Positions 1 through 11,100 of a stretch of 64,000 nt of DNA are shown in pieces (position 1 is the stretch's first letter; the number at the start of each line of letters is the position of its first letter). The stretch is from Leptasterias polaris. Taxonomy: Eukaryota; Echinodermata; Asteroidea; Forcipulatida; Asteriidae. Below the pieces are notes generated by a model, which saw only the letters and a program-made list of their open reading frames with translations, searched no databases and was not told the DNA's origin. The stretch is taken from assembly GCA_037783415.1 (NCBI GenBank), contig JAZGTN010000028.1:3978501-4042500 (forward strand), written 5' to 3'. A program made the position numbers and the translations under genes.

Positions 1-177
1 GATTGTGTAAATATAATAATCTATCACAACCTGGGGGTTCTGTGCTTCAACTTTTGAGGAGACTTGATAAATTTAGGCGTTAAAGTTGGCCCTATTTGAC
101 CGGGAAAGTGGAGAAGTGCTTCACGAAAACTGGCAGCAAGTCGGTTCCTATGGGAGTTTATTTAGTGTGGTGCGCCC
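1..177 (+). mobile_element. Right end of a TIR element (TATAGGGCGC family), deleted copy
   Basis: Positions 1-150 repeat almost exactly at 1658-1800, and 150-177 match the terminal sequence of the copy ending at 2026 (gtttatttagtgtggtgcg). The internal ~200 bp present in the other copies is missing. The left end lies outside the window. Confidence 0.6.
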
Positions 178-1340
178 TATATATATACAACATGGCGGCG
201 CCCGTGCAGCCATGTTTGTGTTCTGTTTACAGTTATGTAGGCTTGAAACAACGACAGTAATGAATTGTGTGGGGGCATTGTTTGTCACTTTGTTGCTGTT
301 TTTACATTGGAAACATCATTTCTTTGACTGTAAACTGTTAGTATAGCAATAATGTTTCTATTTCCTCAAATTACAATACATTTATTAACCGAGAATAATT
401 CAACGTTTCAAACTCAAAGAGGGGTTTGCTTTCTAAACCTGCATGGTTAAACTATGACAAGTAATAAGTATGAGACTGACGGTTTTAGTCACATTCAAAG
501 AATCATGAGCCAACGTGGCTGGTTGAATATGAAAAAGGAGAGAAAACCCACCAACAGACTATTTGAAGAGGATCAGGGGAGGTGGTGGATATGTCATCAT
601 ATATGTCAAGTTTCCGGAAGGTGAATGCACTCTGATGCGTGTGAAACCCTAGGCCTAGCCCCCAACCAGCAGCCTAAACCCTACACTATACTGTACAACC
701 CTCGGCAAAAACCATAGCCGTCACTGCAGCCCAAACCCCAGCCCCCAGCCCAAACCCTACACCCAAGCCGAAATCATAGCCCCCAGCCCTAACCCTAGCC
801 CCTAGCCGAAATGATCATAGCCCCAGCCCAAACCCTAACCCCCAGCCGAGCCTACCCCCAAAGCCCAAAACCCTAGCCGTCAGCCCGGACCCTATCCCCC
901 AGCCCAAACACCTTATTACTTAGCTTACAGTCTTAACTCTTAACTATAGTCCAATTGTTCCCGTTCACCACAATTTATTAACCGTAAAGTGTCTGGAAGG
1001 GCATTTTGCAACAAGCCCCGCCCACGCCCCGCCCACCCATTCACCCCTTATCCCTTAACAGCTAGGTAAAATGAAACTTGGAATGACAATTAAACGTGGT
1101 AAAATGACCTATATGTATATTCTTTTTTGTTATAAAGTTCACCATTTTAAACTCAATATGAATACATGGTTAAAAATGTTGGAGGGGAAGCAAAATCTGC
1201 CCCCCCCCCCCCTTCTCAGGCCCTCCCTCTTCAATCTCCTTTCCCTTTTACAGCTTCCACATTAGTTAACCCCCTCTTGTCAATTATTAAAAATAATTGT
1301 AAGGCGTTTAGAATCGTATAACTAAAAAAAAAGAGATACG
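178..1340. other. Non-coding stretch with degenerate C-rich repeats
   Basis: From about 645 to 910 the DNA is a degenerate array of ccctagcccc- and aaaccctaacc-like words, reminiscent of a decayed telomere-like or C-rich minisatellite. At 1014-1040 there are two overlapping GC boxes (ccccgccca), and a poly-C run sits at 1201-1212. I see no supported gene. Confidence 0.5.
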
Positions 1341-1541
1341 TTTATAACTTGTTGAGTAGTTAGCAAAAATTCCAAACGGCTGACCTGGCAAAAATTGAAA
1401 AGAATTCTGAAGTTCAGTCGTCCGAAAATATGTTTGATTGGTTTTCAAGAGGCTGAGAGACTTTCACGATTTTTTGAGTATTTTTGAATATTTATCATTT
1501 AGCATTGGTTCCTATGGGAGTTTATTTAGTGTGGTGCGCCC
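1340..1541 (+). mobile_element. Right-end fragment of the TATAGGGCGC-family TIR element
   Basis: It matches 1840-2026 over its whole length, including the terminal gtggtgcgccc. It abuts the next copy directly at a shared tata at 1542-1545. The left half of this copy is missing. Confidence 0.6.
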
Positions 1542-1545
1542 TATA

Positions 1546-2026
1546 GGGGCGCACCACACCAAATAAGCCAGAATTAATGCGCCAAGCTACTTATCATAAT
1601 TTGTAAACCCACAACTTATTTTTAATTACAACGTTTTGGGGGTCATGCAATTAATAGATTGTGTAAATATAATAATCTATCACAACCTGGGGGTTCTGTG
1701 CTTCAACTTTTGAGGAGACTTGATAAATTTAGGCGTTAAAGTTGGCCCTATTTGACCGGGTAAGTAGAGAAGTGCTTCACGAAAACTGGCAGCAAGTCGG
1801 TTTTGGAAAAATACAAATTTTCGCGTTTTTTTCTTCTGGGGTAGTTAGCAAAAATTCCAAACGGCTGACCTGGCAAAAATTGAAAAGAATTCTGAAGTTC
1901 AGTCGTCCGAAAATATGTTTGATTGGTTTTCAAGAGGCTGAGAGACTTTCACGATTTTTTGAGTATTTTTGAATATTTATCATTTAGCATTGGTTCCTAT
2001 GGGAGTTTATTTAGTGTGGTGCGCCC
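1546..2026. mobile_element. Short TIR element (MITE), 481 bp, TA/TATA flanks
   Basis: The left end ggggcgcaccacaccaaata and the reverse complement of the right end, gggcgcaccacactaaataa, form imperfect TIRs. Both sides carry tata (1542-1545 and 2027-2030), consistent with a TA or TATA target duplication. There is no transposase. Confidence 0.65.
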
Positions 2027-2432
2027 TATAGAGATCAATGAGCAGAACGCCATACTGCCCTCTGTTGAAAGTTATTTGTGAATTTATACCTCGTCCCCGA
2101 GATTACTCGGTGCTGCTGTATAGCGATTATAATATTGAATGTAAGGGACGAGCGAATGATGGGCAGCAGGTAGTGTATTTTTATGAAATGAACGAGGTTA
2201 TCATTCTGAATGTTTGTTTGTATTGCTTATTTCCAGCTTGCTCTAGTCTCTATGCACTGATGACACAGTGACAGTGACACGATAAGATCATCCTTGCTCT
2301 ATGATAAGTAAGATTAATAAGAAACAAAAAACAAAGGTAAGTTTCTTTCTCCATGGTTAGTCTAATTTACTGTCCACGATATGAGGGATTTCATTGGTGT
2401 GTTTATTTATGGCTAGAATGAATATTTTTATA

Positions 2433-3372
2433 GAATTATTGACCGGCGTGAAGTTGGTTACTTATTTGACGTTTGACGTTCAATATCAAACGAGTAATAG
2501 TTACCGGTTTGACATTCGTCTTAATTAATTGCATGTTCTATACGAAAATATAAATCGTTCATTTTCTAGTGGTCAGACCCTTTTGGCCGGGCACTTTTTG
2601 GTATCAGATGAATATAGGAGGGTCCAAGGAACACGGGTCAGTTTGACCCGGCCATTGGGGTCCTTCTATTTGTTATTTATTTTATTACATTTACAAATTT
2701 TGTCATATGTTTAATACACGTTTTACTATCCCAAATGTAACGGTCATTTTCTAGTGGTCAGACCCTTTTGGCCAGGCACTATTTGGTACAGATGAATGGA
2801 GGAGGGTCCAAGGAACACCTCCATAGTAATTTTAACCCGGCCATTGGGGTCCTTCTATTTTTTATTTATTTTATTACATTTAACAATTTTGTCATAAAAT
2901 TGTTAAATGTAAAAAAAATAGATAAAAAATAGAAGGGCCCCAATGGCCGGGTCAAACTGACCATGGAGGTGTTCCTTGGACCCTCCTCTACACATTTGTA
3001 CCCAAAAGTGCCCGGCCAAAAGGGTCTGACCACTAGAAACTGACCGTGTATTTTGTCATAAAATTGTTTAAAAAAAAATAGATAAAAAATAGAACGGCCC
3101 CAATGGCCGGGTCAAACTGACCATGGAGGTGTTCCTAGGGGCTAGGACCCTCCTCTACACATTTGTACCCATCAGTGCCCGGCCAAAAGGGTCTGACCAC
3201 TAGAAACTGACCGTGTATTTTCTCTTTAGGACTGTGTACAAAACTGAATGTCAAACTGGTTTCCCTTAGGACTGTGTACAAAACTGAATATCAAACTGGT
3301 TTCTTGTTTGGCGTTCGAATGTCCAAAGTCAAACGTCAAATAAGTAACCAACTTCACACCGGCGAATTATTG
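2433..3372. mobile_element. Foldback TIR element, 922 bp, with 9-bp target duplication
   Basis: The element spans 2442-3363 and is flanked by gaattattg on both sides (2433-2441 and 3364-3372). The outer inverted repeats are ~36 bp (left ccggcgtgaagttggttact; right is its near-perfect complement). The interior holds three copies of a ~150-bp unit beginning ttttctagtggtcagaccct, one forward, one forward and one or two inverted, which gives a long hairpin centred near 2895. A 9-bp duplication with long TIRs suggests a Mutator-like or foldback element. There is no transposase. Confidence 0.75.
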
Positions 3373-4538
3373 TGGATATCGTTTTCTACTTTCACTAGTT
3401 TTTCTCTACAGCATGAAAATGATGAAGATGTGATTCAATTCAAATGTGATTCAATTCAATCATTCATTCATTCAATTCATTGACATTGATTGTGAATGTG
3501 ATTCAAACAATCATATGTCTTTGTAATGACCAATCAACTAATTGCGATATTTGTAAAACCCTCCCCAACCTGTCCACTCTATCCTCCTCATCGTAGAGGG
3601 GGGGGGGGGGGGGGGGGGGGGTGCTACGAACGATTTATAGCGAATAAATTAGATAGCTAGCCCCAGTGAGTAGTTATGGTGGTAGGACCGCTGTCTGCGT
3701 TTTTACTTTAATTAATACTTTACACACTGGGCATGTGCAGATGTGTTACTACTCTAGTGTTGAGTGTTGTGTTACTGTAGTGTTAGTGTTAACTGTTAGT
3801 GTTATTTCTTTTGTCTTTAAACTTCTCCTTCACTTTGCTAAGCCCCTCGGAATAGGCAACTAGATTGATGGTGCTCTACAAATGCCTGATGATTGATTGA
3901 TTGATTGGCCAAGGTCTCAAATCCTTGGCCACACGTCGGGACTCATCTTTTCTTAACTTATTTTTACCTCCATGCTTTTTTAGCAATCGAATATTGAAGG
4001 CACTTTCCCTATGGGCGGGTCAGCGGTTTAGACCAGTTAGATGTGTTCACATCTCATTATAGTCTTACTCTTAGCTTGCCTTGGGTGTTTTGGATGTTTA
4101 AACAAATATTGAAATAACCTTTTAAAAAGATAAATAAAGTAATAATTTTTCAATTTCCTCAGAATTACTTCCCTCAATTTTTACTGAGCGTGGCCATTTT
4201 GGATTGATGCCAATGCCAATCATGCCAATCAAATCACGATGTCACGTTACATTGCTTTATGTATCCGCTCTGCCAGCAGCCTGGCCGGCCGATGATGACG
4301 TGATTTGACAAAAACTTTTGCTTATCACAGGGTCAGGCATAGCTTTAGTACTAGTAGGATGCCAGTGGAGTTCAACCTGGGCTAGGTCTGGCATACATCA
4401 ATCTTATCGAAGTCCAAACAATTTGGTGTCGAGTGACTCAGGAGATGAGGATATTGGAGGATTTAGGCAACCTGCTAATAGCCAAACTGCCTAGTAATGT
4501 AAGGTTGTTGTAAACAAATATGATTGCTTGCTAGCCCA
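3373..4538. other. Non-coding stretch with simple repeats and a possible upstream exon
   Basis: It contains gattcaattc-type simple repeats (3430-3480), a poly-G run of ~24 (3598-3621) and a short gatt repeat (3888-3905). At 4351-4498 a Ser/Asp-rich frame lies between an AG and a gtaagg donor but ends in TAG just before the donor. It could be a 5' UTR exon of the STXBP4-like gene. Confidence 0.3.
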
Positions 4539-4731
4539 GGGCCCAATTTCATAAAGCCTGTAAGCACAAAAACTTGCTAAGCACAGAAAAACTTTGCTTA
4601 ACAGAAACGAGTTACCTGCCAACATTCAATAAAGTTAACATTATGGCAACTGGTGCCCCACTCATTTTTTGCTAAGCAAATAAATTTTCCAAGCAGTATT
4701 TTCTGCTCAACAGCTTTATGAAATTGGGCCC
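4539..4731. mobile_element. GGGCCCAATTTCAT-family MITE, copy 1
   Basis: A palindromic element that starts gggcccaatttcataaagc and ends in the complement gctttatgaaattgggccc. Its interior is rich in gcttagc/gctaagca words. The same family recurs at about 17470, 19880, 33680, 37110, 40661 and 58229. Confidence 0.7.
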
Positions 4732-4845
4732 AGGTTGGACTATCAGTGCAACGGATACTGACGTCCTACCGGGGCTAATTGCTTGCCTGGTGTTTAAGTT
4801 GTCAGAGTTATTGTCAGAGTTAAAATGCATGATTAAAATGCCTTA

Positions 4846-5014
4846 CAGGCCTGGAAATTCATCTTTGAGAGGGCAAGGCCATTTTCATTTTGGAAAGGGC
4901 ACTTCCATTGGAAAATCTTGAAATGTCTATGGGAAACTTTTGAAGGGCACCAAGGCCAAGAGCAGTGGCAACAGAGGCCATGGCCTCTCTGGCCCTCGTG
5001 TAATACCAGGCCTG
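4846..5014. mobile_element. CAGGCCTGGAA-family MITE, copy 1
   Basis: It starts caggcctggaaattcatc and ends taataccaggcctg. The interior includes gggcacttccattggaaaat and gggaaacttttgaagggca. It recurs whole or in part at 5582, 6000, 53064, 56215, 58500 and 61465. It ends less than 100 bp before putative exon 1. Confidence 0.6.
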
Positions 5015-5119
5015 GCCTGAGAATTAATATTGTGTTATTATTTCACTGCTATTTCAAATCTTGTCCTTTACTTTGTTTATGAAGCTGACACAGCCTGTGT
5101 AACAGATGATACAAGCAAG

Positions 5120-5157
5120 ATGTCCGAGACTGTTACCATGACGGAGACTGGTGTTAG
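5120..5157 (+). CDS. STXBP4: STXBP4-like exon 1 (putative start)
   Basis: The ATG at 5120 opens the peptide MSETVTMTETGV, which ends on donor gtaagt at 5158 in phase 2. The frame stays open upstream to at least 5081, and acceptor-like AG sites lie at 5083-5084 and 5092-5093. The exon may therefore begin upstream of the ATG and carry further N-terminal codons or 5' UTR. Confidence 0.6.
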
Positions 5158-8100
5158 GTAAGTCATGCTAGTTCAAACCAGATCGTTAATGTATTCAGAT
5201 GTTACTAAAAAATTGTGTTTTTTTTTCATTTATTATGACCAAACACAGCATCGTAACTTCTAACACTACAGGACCCATGATGATTGAAAATTTTGCAACT
5301 GGATTTTGCACCTTTTCCGTTATATTACAATCGGAGTTTACTTACCCTAAAAAAAATGAGATCGATCTTCTAATAGTGTTCAAATAAAAACAGTTTGTTT
5401 AAATGGTGTTGATGGGATTCTGGGCCTTTTCATGTTTTGTTTACATTTTTATTTTGGTCTTCTGAGATTCTGAGCTACAAGGTATGCAGTCTTGTGGATT
5501 TCCCCCAAATTGGAGTCTTGCTGCTGTGTGAAATGATGCTCACACACCACACCCTGTGTTAATACATTTCTGACATAAGGACATGCCTGGAATTTCATCT
5601 TTGAGAGGGCAAGGCTATTTTCATTTTCAAGGGCACTTCCATTTGAAAATCTTAAAGTCTATGGGAAACTTTTGAAGGGGCACCGAAGCCAATTGACCAG
5701 CATGTAATTCCAGGTTTGCAAGGAAAGTAAGCATTACATGTAAATGGATGTGCACACGTACACTTGCACTTGCAGTCAGTGATTCTGTAAAATTATCACC
5801 TTGTTCTCTGACAGCGCCCTCGAGGGGTCACCAAGACATAGTAAACACATGGGTGATACAGAGACAGTTGTGTTCAGTAACTGCAAGTCGGGACTTGGTG
5901 AGTAGTCTTAAACCTTGATAGGAGACTAGTAGGATCTACATGTAGTAGTAAGATATTTGTTTGATATTCCTTGAGAAGAGTCTAAATATTCAGGACTTCC
6001 AATGGAAAATCTTAAAGTCTATGGGAAACTTTTGATTACAAAAACATTTATTTACACTTGATGCAGTGAAACAGATTGCTTGAGTGTTATTTGAAGGCCT
6101 GATCTACACTGAAGCAAAGGAGGCTAATGCCTTCATGCCACCCGGTCATTTTGTCCCAGATCAACCCCAATGTCATATGAAATGTTGCTGTAATATGTGA
6201 CATTTCACTTGGTAAATACGCCCTTGAAAGACGTATTTCATATTTTGACCCATCAGAATTACTCAATCCTTTATCCATCACTACTCAATTCTCGATCCAT
6301 TACAAACACTTGATTCTTGATCCATTACAAACACTTGATTCTTGATCCATCACATTTACTCAATTCTCTATCCATCAAAACTACCATAGCCAATTCTCAA
6401 TCCATCAAAACTACCATACTCAATTCTCGACTTATCACAACTACTCGATTCTCTATCCATCACACTTACTCAATTCTCTATCCATCACACTTACTCAATT
6501 CTCTATCCATCACACCTACTCAATTCTCGACTTATCACAACTACTCGATTCTCTATCCATCACACCTACTCAATTCTCTATCCATCACACCTACTCAATT
6601 CTCTATCCATCACACTTACTCAATTCTCTATCCATCACACTTACTCAATTCTCTATCCATCACACTTACTCAATTCTCGACTTATCACAACTACTCAATT
6701 CTCTATCCATCACACCTACTCAATTCTCTATCCATCACACTTACTCAATTCTCTATCCATCACACCTACTCAATTCTCGACTTATCACAACTACTCAATT
6801 CTCTATCCATCACACCTACTCAATTCTCTATCCATCACACTTACTCAATTCTCTATCCATCACACTTACTCAATTCTCTATCCATCACACCTACTGTAAC
6901 AAACAGATTGAAAATTACTTCTTTACTTTTGTTTTGCTCGGCCGTTCAGTAGGAAAACTATAGGGGTCAGCCGAGAGGTCTGAATGGAGCACCTATGAGT
7001 TGCGTCATTGTGGTCGGGGCTCATTCAACTAATTTGGGCAGCTTTCTAAGTTTGTATGGGATACTTTAACTGAGGTTTCTTTGAGCTGAGAGTTGTATGG
7101 AATCGGGATTAATGTTCATGGGTTAAGAATGTGCCTAACTATTGTGTTGGTTGTGAGGGGCATATAAAAACCAGGGAGTGTTTCTCCTCGGGGAGTTTTA
7201 CGTTGCGGGTGCTGAAGGGTGCGTCTCGCCGGGTGGGTGTAACCAACGGACAGGTGTCAGCGCTGAGGCTGCCGCAATTACAGCCGCCGTACTTCGAGAG
7301 TCGGCGACTCCAGAGTTAGTGGGTCTAGAGTCCGTGGTGTGGAGGCCCATGCCGTAAAGTCACCGTAGCAGCGTAAATCCTCCCGAGAATTCCAGACCTG
7401 AAGTTTGGCTTCGTCGAAGCCGAAGGCCTTGTAAGTATAATTTATAATAATTATACTTAAATCATTTGGGCATGTTGAAGTCACTTGTGCACTTCATTGG
7501 TGTAATATATCGGTGTATTTTTGCTGAGGTAAAATGCTTTAATTAGACAGTTAGGAAGTTTGGTATTTGTATAATGCTTTGGCTGTGCATTCTGTGACAA
7601 TGATATTGTAAGTATGTGAAATAATATATTTTCACAGGGGTTTCCGTATAACACCACCTCCTTGGGCGTGGTCGTGACGACTCGTGGGACGTCTGCCGAT
7701 GGTGATAGGGCGGGGTCTACCTTTTTCTGTGACGTGATTCTTTACTTTGGAATGCGGGGACGACGTAGTTTTTCATGTACTTTGATATTGTATTAAAGCG
7801 AGCTATGTATGATACTCTTCATTGTACTAAATGGTTAAAAGCTGTACTGGAATGTGAAAGTTCCCGAGCGAAGGGGGTCTATGCACCTTGGGTTATATTT
7901 ATTAAATACTTTAGTTATACATATTTGTTAATCTCAAACTGTTTCCATTGGTTTCCTGTTCTTGTATTGAGTTGACTGTCATTATTGGTCTGAGTGGAGT
8001 GGCACAAGGGTCTACTCTGCGACATTTGGGGGCTTGTCCGGGAAACCGATTTTCGGTACCGAGCCACAGACTAGTATTGGTAGTTGCTTTGTATAGGATT

Positions 8101-11100
8101 GGGTTATCGAGCTACAGAGGGTTTATTGATTGAGGTATAGTTCATATTCTGTCACTGATTCATAGTTTGGTTGTTTGTCAAAATGGACTTTAAAAACATT
8201 ATTGATCTTGGTAAAGAGATGGGTTTAGAAGGACAGGAGCTGTTAGATTTTGCCCAGGAGAGAGAGCAAAAAGAGGATAAGAAAGTTCAAATCAATTTTG
8301 AGAGAGAAGAACGCCAAAAGGAAAGAGATCACGTGAAAGAAATGAAAGAAGTTGAACTAAAACTCATCCAGGAGCAAAACGCACTAGAGTTACAAGGTGG
8401 GGACAGTATTGGCAATTCAACCATGCATAGTGGGGCAAAAGCAAAAATGCCCAAGTTACCATATTATAATGATCAAAAAGACGATATGGATGCGTATTTG
8501 AGGCGTTTTGAGCGTTTTGCGACTTGCATGGGTTGGCCCAGTTCCGAATGGGCCATGTCACTTAGTGCTTTGCTCACTGGAAAGGCTCTAGAGGTTTACT
8601 CACGTTTGTCGGTTGGACAAGCGAACGATTATGATCAAGTGAAAGTCGCATTACTTCACAGGTTTCAGTTAACTGAAGAAGGTTTCAGGGTTAAATTCAG
8701 AAACACCCAGCCAGAACAGAGTGAAAGATATTCACAGTTCGTTGATAGGTTGCATTCGTATTTGGTTCGTTGGATGGATTTAGGAAAAACTCCTAAAACG
8801 TTCGATTCACTAAAAGACCTTATCATTCGTGAACAAATGTTGAAGGTGTGTGACAAAGATCTAAGTACGTTCCTTAAAGAAAGAAATCCTAAGTCGGCTG
8901 ATGAAATGGCCATGATGGCTGATCGTTATGTAGAAGCTCATAATATACACCTTGTAGAGAGCAAACCAAAGAAAGAGTTTAGTAGAAACAAGAACACTGT
9001 CAATGAAATAAAAGGTAGACCAGGGAGAAACCCCGAGAAAAAGGGTAATACTCCTGAAAGCGAGGCTAGGCAATGTTATGTGTGTGGCAAGCGAGGGCAT
9101 TTTGCGCGAAATTGTTCAGACCGCCGTGATCGCAGGCTAGCCAAATCACAAAAGGGTGCCGCACTTGGAATTGATGAAGAGGTTGAGCATGTTAAAGTCG
9201 CAGCATGCGTTGAAAGTAAAAATGATGCTGCTCGCCAAAATCAAGTTTGCTGCGAGGTACAAAAGGCAGAGAGTGCTAGAATTGTATGTTGCCGCAACTT
9301 GCCGGTTGTTAGCGCTGTATGCATGGCCCATAACTCAATGCCAGTATCCACTGGTTATGTTGGTAAAACGAAGGTTGAGGTATTACGAGATAGCGGGTGT
9401 AGTACAGTAGTGGTAAAGAGGAGTGTAGTTAACCAAGACCAAATGTTGGGTGTTAATCAAAATTGTGTGATGTTGGATGGGACAGTCCGTCGTTTTCCAG
9501 TCGCTCAAATTCAAGTTGACACACCATACTTTGTCGGGTCGGTTAAAGCACTCTGTTTAGAGAATCCCCTTTATGAGTTGGTTTTGGGAAATGTTCTGGG
9601 TGTTCGTGAACCCCAAGATCCCGACCCTCATTGGGAACCGCATTCAGCAAAAATTGTGCTGGATGCTGAAAGCCAAAAAGGTGACCAATCAGTTGCAGTA
9701 GTGGAGACGAGGGCTCAACAAATTAAGAGTCAAAAACCCTTCAAACCACTGATTGTTCCAAACAACACAGGTTTGTCTGCAACCAGGAGTGAAATTGAAA
9801 ACGCCCAGAAGACCGATCCAACTCTAGTAAAGTTGTGGGACCTGGCAAACACGGGACAATTGAAAGTTACGGGTACGGGTAACGAGAGTCGATACTTGGT
9901 TAAGGATAAGTTACTTTATCGAGAATACCGATCCCCAAGCTATGAGCATGGAAAGCCCGTAGAACAGTTGATAGTTCCACAACAGTTTCGGAAACAGGTT
10001 TTGGAATTAGCACATGATTCTCCTATGGCTGGTCACATGAGAGTAAAGAAAACCTTAGATAGAGCACAAGCACATTTCTATTGGCCTGGTATAAATAGTG
10101 AAGTACAAAGACATTGTGTTTCTTGCGACATATGCCAACGTACTGTGACAAAAGGTAGTGTTGGTCGAGTTCCATTAGGGCAAATGCCATTAATCGATAC
10201 TCCTTTTCGACGAGTAGCTGTCGATTTGGTAGGACCAATTGACCCCGTCACTGATAAGGGCAATAGATATATTCTTACGCTCGTAGATTATGCCACAAGG
10301 TACCCAGAGGCCGTAGCACTTCCGCGTATTGAAACAGAGCGCGTTGCAGAGGCACTTGTGGAAATATTTGCGCGTATGGGTATACCCCAAGAAATTTTGA
10401 GTGACAGAGGTAGTCAGTTTACCTCAGAAATGATGAAAGAGGTGGGACGTCTTTTGTCCATGAGACAATTGACGACAACCCCATACCACCCAATGTGTAA
10501 TGGGTTGGTTGAAAAGTTCAATGGCACTTTAAAGAAAATGCTGCGTAAAATGTGCGTAGAAAAGCCCAAAGATTGGGACCGCTATCTGCCAGCACTGTTG
10601 TTCGCCTACAGGGAAGTGCCGCAGGAGAGCCTAAACTTTTCACCTTTTGAACTTATGTTTGGGAGAACAGTAAGGGGTCCTCTAGCCATATTAAAGGAAT
10701 TATGGACAGGGGAACATCACGAAGAAGAGGTAAAATTGACATATCAATATGTTGTTGATTTACGTGATCGTTTGGAGTCAACTTGTGAGTTAGCTAGGCA
10801 AGAACTTGCCAAAGCATCCAAACGACACAAGAAGTATTACGATGCTAGGACAAGAGATCGCAAATTTGAAGTTGGTGACAAAGTTCTCATGTTACTTCCC
10901 ACTGATAATAACAAACTGAAAATGCAGTGGAAAGGACCTTTTGTGGTTATTAAAAGAGTTGCTAAACATGACTATCGCATTGATGTAAAAGGTAAAGAGA
11001 AAACATTCCATGCTAATTTGCTTAAGAAGTATGTAAGTAGAAATGAGGACAATGTACACAATGATGTTGAGATTGTACACTCTGCTGCAGGCATAATACG

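Noticed and set aside
192..260. aacATGGCGGC start-like context as a first exon
   Set aside because: The frame ends after ~23 codons, it abuts transposon DNA, and nothing links it to the STXBP4-like gene.
4351..4498. Ser/Asp-rich frame as a coding exon of the STXBP4-like gene
   Set aside because: Its frame meets TAG six bases before the only donor. It could still be a 5' UTR exon, so it is mentioned only in the stretch description.
6317..6952. 211-codon open frame on the + strand
   Set aside because: It is a translation of the ~25-bp minisatellite (repeating NSLSITLTQFSIHHTYSILY). The same artefact recurs at 13755-14297, 14619-15011 and 14941-15204.
7131..8133. Small open frames within the LTR
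   Set aside because: They repeat identically in the 3' LTR, are short, and have no domain. LTR DNA is expected to be non-coding.
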